Shown in pieces: positions 10,626 to 14,497 of a stretch of 14,497 bases of DNA. The notes beneath the pieces are model-generated. The model was not told the DNA's origin. It ran no database searches and worked only from the letters and a program-made list of their open reading frames with translations. Origin of the DNA: Planctomycetota bacterium (lineage in GTDB: Bacteria > Planctomycetota > UBA8742 > SKZP01 > JAIOTL01); NCBI GenBank assembly GCA_021106775.1, contig JAIOTL010000099.1, positions 1 to 14,497 of the forward strand, given 5' to 3'. The position numbers and the translations under genes were made by a program. Numbering within the stretch: the first letter of the stretch is position 1; each line of letters begins with the position of its first letter.

Positions 10626-11753
10626 TTATCTTTTTCCGTTTTTCCATCTTTCAATCAAGCGCATATATTCTTTGAATTTAACGGAAGTCTGCTGAATTAG
10701 TTTCTTAATTCTATCCCTGCTACGACCCAGTTCGCGCGCGTTAAAATCGATGTATCTGAGCTCAATGGCTGATAAATCTTTTCGAGAAAGTTTATTATCG
10801 CTAATTTTTTTCGCGATTTCACCTCTTTTAACTGATATTTTTACCAAACGCGTATCGAGTTCACTTCTAATTGCAGCAATATTCTTTATTGACTCACTAA
10901 TCTCGCCAACAAAACCTGTATTTTGATTGCGATAAAGCTCAGCATATCCGAGAATCACTAGTGGATCGTCCTTGAATTCCTGCAGAAGAACTTCTATCCA
11001 TTCCTGCGCTTTGAGATGCAGATGAAACTCGTCTTTTAAGAGATAGTACATTTTCCAGATATTGCTCGGGTCGCGTGGATTTTCCTTGATTTTTTCGGTT
11101 AAATCTATGAATTTTGCGATTTTTGTGTCGAAACTGTTCATCCAGCCCTTTATTTCACCCAGTCGCATCGCTCTTTCGTCATTAAACTCAATGAAAGTCT
11201 TTCTTTCTTCGGCAGGCAAATATGATTTCAGAAGCGATTTTATTTCTTTATCGATTTTCTTGGCAATTTTTGTGTCCCATTTCTCACCATCGAAAATATC
11301 AACAATTCGCATATAAATGTACATAACCATTGCTTCGCCGTTTGCATTTTTGGGTGATTTTTTATTACCAAAGATTTTGACAAGCTCGGATTTAACTTTG
11401 CTCCACTGCTCAAGCATGAAATAAATTGTAGCCCTGTAATAATTGGCGTCAACTTTTTCAAGAATACTCAGTACTTTCGGGACATCGCCGGTGTTAGCGG
11501 ATTTTAGATATTTTTTTCTGTATTCATGACGAATTTCGGTATATTTTTTCCAGATTTTCGCGTTTTCTTCTTTTTTCTTCTTGGATAATTCAGATTTTTT
11601 TTGTGCTTCAATCTCTTTCTTTTCAGCGGTTTCGGTCTCTTTTTCCGTTTTATCAATATCTTGTTTGTTCGGGAAAAATTGACCATATACGGGTGAAACC
11701 GTGATAATCGTGATAATTAATGCCATAAACAGCATCTTGAAAATAACCTTCAT
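10626..11753 (-). CDS. Secreted coiled-coil protein, unknown function
   Basis: I do not recognise a family. The ATG at 11753 has GGAG at 11759-11762 with 5-nt spacing, so I prefer it to the upstream in-frame ATG at 11774. The 375-residue product has a signal peptide (MKVIFKMLFMALIITIITVS, cleavage near VYG) followed at residues ~28-60 by a Lys/Glu-rich segment of coiled-coil character. Residues ~75-290 look all-helical with repeat-like pairs (VPKVLSILEKVDANYYRATI, LVILGYAELYRNQ) reminiscent of TPR proteins, without a clear TPR consensus. Residues ~300-375 form another charged helical stretch ending in KNGKR. It stands alone between a terminator and its own upstream region. An envelope scaffold or periplasmic partner role is only a guess. 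Confidence 0.85.
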   Translation of the reverse strand: MKVIFKMLFMALIITIITVSPVYGQFFPNKQDIDKTEKETETAEKKEIEAQKKSELSKKKKEENAKIWKKYTEIRHEYRKKYLKSANTGDVPKVLSILEKVDANYYRATIYFMLEQWSKVKSELVKIFGNKKSPKNANGEAMVMYIYMRIVDIFDGEKWDTKIAKKIDKEIKSLLKSYLPAEERKTFIEFNDERAMRLGEIKGWMNSFDTKIAKFIDLTEKIKENPRDPSNIWKMYYLLKDEFHLHLKAQEWIEVLLQEFKDDPLVILGYAELYRNQNTGFVGEISESIKNIAAIRSELDTRLVKISVKRGEIAKKISDNKLSRKDLSAIELRYIDFNARELGRSRDRIKKLIQQTSVKFKEYMRLIERWKNGKR

Positions 11754-11774
11754 GCTTACTCCAATGCATTTCAT

Positions 11775-12049
11775 TCATCAAATATGACACAAAATTTCAA
11801 AATATCATACTGACAATTTCGAAAAATCGCGTACTGATATTATATTATCTTCGGAAAATTTTAGTAAAATAAACTTATAGGACACAACCTAAATGACAAA
11901 AGGTTGGTAGAAAAACACACATGGCTTAAAAAACTTTGGAAGCGAGATTAATCTTTGAATAAACCTTGAAACACCATAATCCTGAGCTAAACCGCATGTT
12001 TTCGCAGGGCAAAACTGAGCGGTTTAAAACGTTCGAGTTGATGCTCTTG
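11775..12049. other. Intergenic stretch with promoter-like AT-rich DNA and a structured hairpin
   Basis: No gene is visible. On the minus strand TATAAT (11844-11839) lies about 85 bp before the coiled-coil-protein ATG; upstream there is only a poor -35 (TTTACT at 18 bp). A 6-bp hairpin CAACCT / AGGTTG spans 11885-11906. A larger hairpin at 11988-12026 is listed separately. Confidence 0.4.
11988..12026. repeat. Compound inverted repeat (stem-loop) downstream of the 12050 lipoprotein gene
   Basis: Outer arms TAAACCGC (11988-11995) and GCGGTTTA (12019-12026) pair perfectly. Inside them GTTTT (11998-12002) pairs with AAAAC (12011-12015), and a further GC/GC closes the loop after one bulged C. 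It lies 24 bp after a minus-strand stop codon, so it could end or stabilise that transcript, but neither strand has a T-run after the stem. Confidence 0.6.
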
Positions 12050-12910
12050 TTAGTGACTCTCTTCGTATTCTTCGATTTCTAAACCGAACTTCAGTTCACC
12101 AAAGCCCTGACCAAAACGGACTGTCATGAGGGCTTCGACTGTTGCTCCCGGCGCTAGTGAGTCTATTGTAAATCCACAGTAGAAATATGTTCCATAGAAA
12201 TCGTCGGAAGAGCGAAAGCGCAAGTTGCATCCTCTAAGGTTCTTTGATTGGGCTGAACGATTCGTAACTCGTACGGGTATTTCATAGAGCTTGCCTGTCT
12301 GCCAAGCGTATTTTCCCGTTAGTTTTGGTTCCAGCAAAAGTCCATCCGAGAGGGACGTTTTAGCAAATTCAACCGTGATGTAAGTAAATTGTTCAGCAAT
12401 AACGGGCTCAAACTGCTGTCCTTGCACGCAATAGGCTGCGAGTAGTTGCTCCGTTTGCTTGACTCGAAAGGTTTGTTCGCAAATAAAGCAGAACTCCATT
12501 ATTCCGTCATCATTTACGTCGAGTAGTTTAGTTTTGAGATCGCCTCGGCGGTTGTATAGCCATTGTGACTTCCAGTGCACAATCTTGCCATCAGGATTCT
12601 TGAGGTATGCCAGAATAAAGTCTTCACCCGGCATACTTTTTGCCTGCGAATTTAACACCAGCACTTGGAAGTGCTGACCATCAGTGCTTTCAAGGTCATG
12701 TGTTTTGATGTTTTTTAACCAAGGAAAATAATTCCGCATCACATACTTCAGCTCAGGCAAGGAATGATTAATCCACCATCCACCTTTGCTCACTTCGTCT
12801 TGGATATCTTCATATATCTTGGGATCCACCAGTTCCACAACTGGTATGATTTGCTTTTCAGCGCAGGATGCTAGCAAAAGAGCCAGCAATATAGATATTG
12901 TAATCTTCAC
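12050..12910 (-). CDS. Lipoprotein of unknown function with a DxNxDG calcium-loop-like motif
   Basis: Two GTG codons could start this gene, at 12922 and 12910. I prefer 12910 because GGA lies 7 nt upstream and the product then begins directly with a signal sequence (MKITISILLALLLASC); the upstream GTG has no ribosome binding site. The lipobox LLASC gives a lipidated Cys16 and the next residues are AEK. The ~270-residue mature protein contains DVNDDGIMEF near residue 131, a D-x-N-x-D-G-x-x-E loop as in calcium-binding EF-hand or dockerin/FG-GAP-like sites. The C-terminal third (from about VRVTNRSAQSKN to LAPGATVEALMTVRFG) has the look of an Ig-like/CARDB-type beta domain. I cannot assign a family. 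It is transcribed alone behind a TTGACA-containing promoter. Confidence 0.85.
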   Translation of the reverse strand: MKITISILLALLLASCAEKQIIPVVELVDPKIYEDIQDEVSKGGWWINHSLPELKYVMRNYFPWLKNIKTHDLESTDGQHFQVLVLNSQAKSMPGEDFILAYLKNPDGKIVHWKSQWLYNRRGDLKTKLLDVNDDGIMEFCFICEQTFRVKQTEQLLAAYCVQGQQFEPVIAEQFTYITVEFAKTSLSDGLLLEPKLTGKYAWQTGKLYEIPVRVTNRSAQSKNLRGCNLRFRSSDDFYGTYFYCGFTIDSLAPGATVEALMTVRFGQGFGELKFGLEIEEYEESH

Positions 12911-12949
12911 TATCTTATCCACAACAAATTATTGTATGATTTTCTAACA

Positions 12950-12976
12950 ATTATCATTATAGAAAAGGATTGTCAA
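12950..12976 (-). promoter_or_regulatory. Probable promoter of the 12050-12910 lipoprotein gene
   Basis: The minus strand carries a perfect TTGACA (12976-12971). GATAAT follows after 15 bp (12955-12950); a perfect TATAAT (12961-12956) also follows but only after 9 bp, too close to pair with it. Spacing is therefore short of the usual 17 bp. Confidence 0.5.
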
Positions 12977-13132
12977 TTATTTATTGAATATAATAGGATA
13001 TACTTCCTGATAACATCCATTAAATCATGATATAGAAAACCAGATAGAACTATTACTACGTTGTGTTACGTAAGTATTTTTGAGGAGATTTTTTCAGATT
13101 ATTACACTGTTACATTATCATAATAAATAAAC
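12977..13132. other. AT-rich intergenic DNA, no gene seen
   Basis: This part of the 330-bp gap between the lipoprotein and rplQ is very A+T-rich, has stops in all frames and no ribosome binding site followed by an open frame. I see nothing in it beyond short T-runs. Confidence 0.5.
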
Positions 13133-13198
13133 GGTAGGTCAGGCATCTTGCCTGACTTTTTAAGCATCATCATGACAGGCTAGGAAGCCTGTCCTACC
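13133..13198. repeat. REPIN-like pair of inverted palindromic repeats downstream of rplQ
   Basis: Copy 1 (13133-13155, plus strand) starts GGTAGGTCAGGC and folds as GTCAGGC / GCCTGAC with a 5-nt loop. Copy 2 (13174-13198, read on the minus strand) starts GGTAGGACAGGC and folds as GACAGGCT / AGCCTGTC with a TCCT loop. The copies share GGTAGG and the CAGGC / GCCTG core, lie head to head across 18 bp, and the T-A pair of one stem is an A-T pair in the other, so pairing is conserved while sequence changed. This is the layout of a REPIN (two inverted REP sequences), usually spread by a RAYT transposase encoded elsewhere. Copy 1 is followed by TTTTT on the plus strand and could also act as a terminator in that direction. 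Confidence 0.7.
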
Positions 13199-13241
13199 AA
13201 TACCTAAAACTTCTGTTACGCTGTACTATATTCGAGGTCGA

Positions 13242-13751
13242 TTATTTCTTTTTCGATGCTTTGCGCTTTTCTTCGAGCTCTTCCTTGCCGACAAGTTCCC
13301 AGAGAACAAGCTGAGAATCGTCACCCTGTCTTTTCTTCGGAAGCCTTAGAATACGCGTGTAACCGCCGGGTCTGTCAACGTATCTTTCACCCAAATCGTC
13401 AAACAGCTTCTGGAGGATTGTGCGGATACGTTCTTTCGGCGTGAGAATCGGATCGCCGTCCTTGTCATACAATTTCTGCTTGCCAAGCCGAGAAATCACA
13501 ATTCTGATGTAGTGAAGTCTGGTAAGCTTCGCTTTTTCCTTCTGTTCCGTCGTGCTCGCATCACGGTCAGCGATGAATGCTTTTTTCGCCATGGTGATAA
13601 TCTTTTCTGCTTTTGGACGATATTCTTTCGCCTTGGTGATAGTTGTTACAATTCGTTCATGTGTCAGAAGCTGATTGATTAAATTCTTTTCAATTGCCTT
13701 GCGATGACCCAAATGTGAGCCAATCTTTCTTCCTTTGACCTTATGCCGCAT
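13242..13751 (-). CDS. rplQ: 50S ribosomal protein L17
   Basis: L17 is a protein of the large ribosomal subunit. The N terminus MRHKVKGRKIGSHLGHRKA, the NLINQLLTHERIVTTITKAKE segment (residues 23-43) and PGGYTRILRLPKKRQGD near residue 128 are the family hallmarks. At 169 residues it is longer than the ~120-residue short form: it has an insert around KLYDKDGDPILTPKERIR and a charged Lys/Glu tail (KEELEEKRKASKKK). The ATG at 13751 has a perfect AGGAGG at 13757-13762 with 5-nt spacing. In most bacteria rplQ directly follows rpoA; here the upstream ~480 bp hold no rpoA, only a promoter and repeats, so the gene appears to be transcribed separately. Confidence 0.97.
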   Translation of the reverse strand: MRHKVKGRKIGSHLGHRKAIEKNLINQLLTHERIVTTITKAKEYRPKAEKIITMAKKAFIADRDASTTEQKEKAKLTRLHYIRIVISRLGKQKLYDKDGDPILTPKERIRTILQKLFDDLGERYVDRPGGYTRILRLPKKRQGDDSQLVLWELVGKEELEEKRKASKKK

Positions 13752-13828
13752 ATTTTCCTCCTGTGTGTTATGTCGATCGGGAACTGATGGGATTACGACT
13801 TCCCAAAAGCCGCGCGACTAAAACGAGA

Positions 13829-13856
13829 ATTTTATCAGGTGGCAGTCCGGTTGCAA
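13829..13856 (-). promoter_or_regulatory. Probable promoter of rplQ
   Basis: On the minus strand TTGCAA (13856-13851) and TAAAAT (13834-13829) are 16 bp apart. The resulting leader of about 70 nt contains only a small possible hairpin (GGGAA / TTCCC at 13779-13783 and 13800-13804) before the ribosome binding site. The position fits a stand-alone rplQ transcript. Confidence 0.55.
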
Positions 13857-13942
13857 CCTATTTTTGATGAAATATCCACAAATCGCAATGTTTTTCTTAA
13901 TCAAGCAGTGTTTGTTAAGTATGTCATTGCAAGCGTTGTGCT

Positions 13943-14131
13943 TGTCATTCTGAGCGCAGCGAAGAATCCAGGATGGTCATACGTGAATTTGAGAATAATG
14001 AAAAATGTAATTCCCAATGAAGACAAAGATTCAGATTCTGAACTTTTCAGACATAGTTTAATTAAACAAATTCCACGTTTAACCTTCCGCTATCCTGGAT
14101 TCTTCGGTCATTTCATTCCCTCAGAATGACA
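13943..14131. mobile_element. MITE-like element with nested perfect inverted repeats
   Basis: The outer arms TGTCATTCTGAG (13943-13954) and CTCAGAATGACA (14120-14131) are perfect 12-bp inverted repeats. Inside them GAAGAATCCAGGAT (13961-13974) and ATCCTGGATTCTTC (14092-14105) are perfect 14-bp inverted repeats. The ~117 bp core is AT-rich and has no credible gene. Translating such ends gives the VILSAAKNPG peptide that turns up as a spurious protein in many genomes, so these ends belong to a widespread class of dispersed repeats. No transposase is present, so movement would have to be in trans. Confidence 0.65.
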
Positions 14132-14160
14132 AGATTCTGTGAAATATGCAAAAGAACGGA

Positions 14161-14181
14161 AAGAAAAGCATGTTTACATGC
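14161..14181 (-). terminator. Possible terminator of the BatA-like gene
   Basis: On the minus strand GCATGT-AA-ACATGC (14181-14168) is a perfect palindrome followed by TTTTCTT (14167-14161). It lies about 55 bp beyond the stop codon at 14236. The stem is short and not GC-rich, so efficiency is doubtful. Confidence 0.45.
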
Positions 14182-14185
14182 CTGG

Positions 14186-14205
14186 ATTCCTGCTTTCGCA
14201 GGAAT
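14186..14205. repeat. Perfect hairpin repeat (ATTCCTGC / GCAGGAAT)
   Basis: An 8-bp stem, ATTCCTGC (14186-14193) and GCAGGAAT (14198-14205), encloses the loop TTTC. With its flanks (CTGG before, GACA after) it resembles the dispersed palindromes that end in GGAATGACA in many bacterial genomes. It sits between the MITE-like element and the BatA-like gene. Confidence 0.6.
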
Positions 14206-14235
14206 GACATCCATCAAATGTTACTTGACACTGTG

Positions 14236-14497
14236 TTAGCCAAAGGGGCGGCGATGATAAATGTACCATTCGAAGAAAATCAGCAAAAGAGCGAACATCA
14301 GCATGTATTGCCAGTATTCTCGTGTACTTTTCAGGTCTTCAGTGCGAACATTTCCAGAACCACCCTTAAAACTCAGGTGTTCTCGTGGGCTAATGTTGCT
14401 TTCATCAAAGTTTAACAAAGCAACCGCCAACTCTTTCGATTCATCGCCAACGGAGAGTTTGTAAACGCCTGATTCAATCAATTGCCCAAGATGCCAA
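14236..14497 (-). CDS. BatA/VWA-type membrane protein, C-terminal tail (partial)
   Basis: The frame is open from the window edge (WHLGQLIESGVYKL...) to the TAA at 14238-14236; the N-terminal part lies outside. The visible ~86 residues hold a beta-strand-like segment (GVYKLSVGDESKELAVALLN, then FDESNISPREHL) and one transmembrane helix (YWQYMLMFALLLIFFEWYIY) closing with HRRPFG. The order 'extracytoplasmic beta domain, DES-x-I-x-P, membrane helix ending EW-x-x-YHRR' is what I know from the C termini of BatA/aerotolerance-type and related von Willebrand factor A membrane proteins. The VWA or N-terminal two-helix region cannot be checked here. TTG at 14481 is not a real start. Confidence 0.75.
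   Translation of the reverse strand, partial: WHLGQLIESGVYKLSVGDESKELAVALLNFDESNISPREHLSFKGGSGNVRTEDLKSTREYWQYMLMFALLLIFFEWYIYHRRPFG

Noticed and set aside
13037..13100. Possible small gene after GAGGAG near 13082
   Set aside because: No start codon at a suitable distance leads to an open frame of useful length.
13839..14129. Plus-strand 96-codon open frame containing VILSAAKNPG
   Set aside because: It is a translation of the inverted-repeat element at 13943-14131; this peptide is a known artefact of such repeats and there is no ribosome binding site.

Overview
The window is A+T-rich bacterial chromosome from a lineage I cannot name. It mixes conserved housekeeping genes (clpP-type protease, obg, a DinG-type helicase, rplQ) with exported proteins and lipoproteins that match no family I can name securely. 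The export signals (signal peptides, lipoboxes, a BatA-like membrane tail) suggest an envelope-rich, probably diderm organism, but no gene here settles the phylum. Genes are densely packed, mostly on the minus strand, with clear Shine-Dalgarno sites.

Layout. 1-391 (+): 3' part of a ClpP-family protease gene. 5733 down to 400 (-): obg, a DinG-type helicase (11-bp overlap with obg), and a secreted protein whose C-terminal half is built from ~27-residue Gly-Asn/Asp-Asp-x-Tyr repeats. 5801-6814 (+): an exported protein with a C-terminal anchor, divergent from obg. 10296 down to 6832 (-): an operon of a HAD phosphatase (TTG start), a large lipoprotein with an alpha-helical-toroid-like domain, and an RNase Z-like metallo-hydrolase (ATGA overlap). 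11753 down to 10626 (-): a secreted coiled-coil protein ending at a good intrinsic terminator. 12910 down to 12050 (-): a lipoprotein behind a TTGACA promoter element. 13751 down to 13242 (-): rplQ, with its own probable promoter and no rpoA beside it. 14497 down to 14236 (-): the C-terminal tail of a BatA-like membrane protein.

The non-coding DNA is the more unusual part. Downstream of rplQ lie two inverted copies of a palindromic repeat whose stems differ by a compensatory change, the architecture of a REPIN. Upstream of rplQ lies a 189-bp element bounded by nested perfect inverted repeats (12 bp and 14 bp), MITE-like, followed by two more perfect palindromes. The gaps at 10365-10425 and 11988-12026 hold structured hairpins that no gene explains.

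Working together: obg and dinG are likely co-transcribed GTPase/ribosome-assembly and DNA-helicase functions with the repeat protein as a distal passenger. The HAD/lipoprotein/RNase Z-like trio is translationally coupled at its last junction and may form one functional unit. I found no CRISPR array, tRNA, rRNA, prophage or complete transposase gene. The best candidate for something undescribed is the repeat protein at 400-2496, followed by the repeat elements around rplQ.
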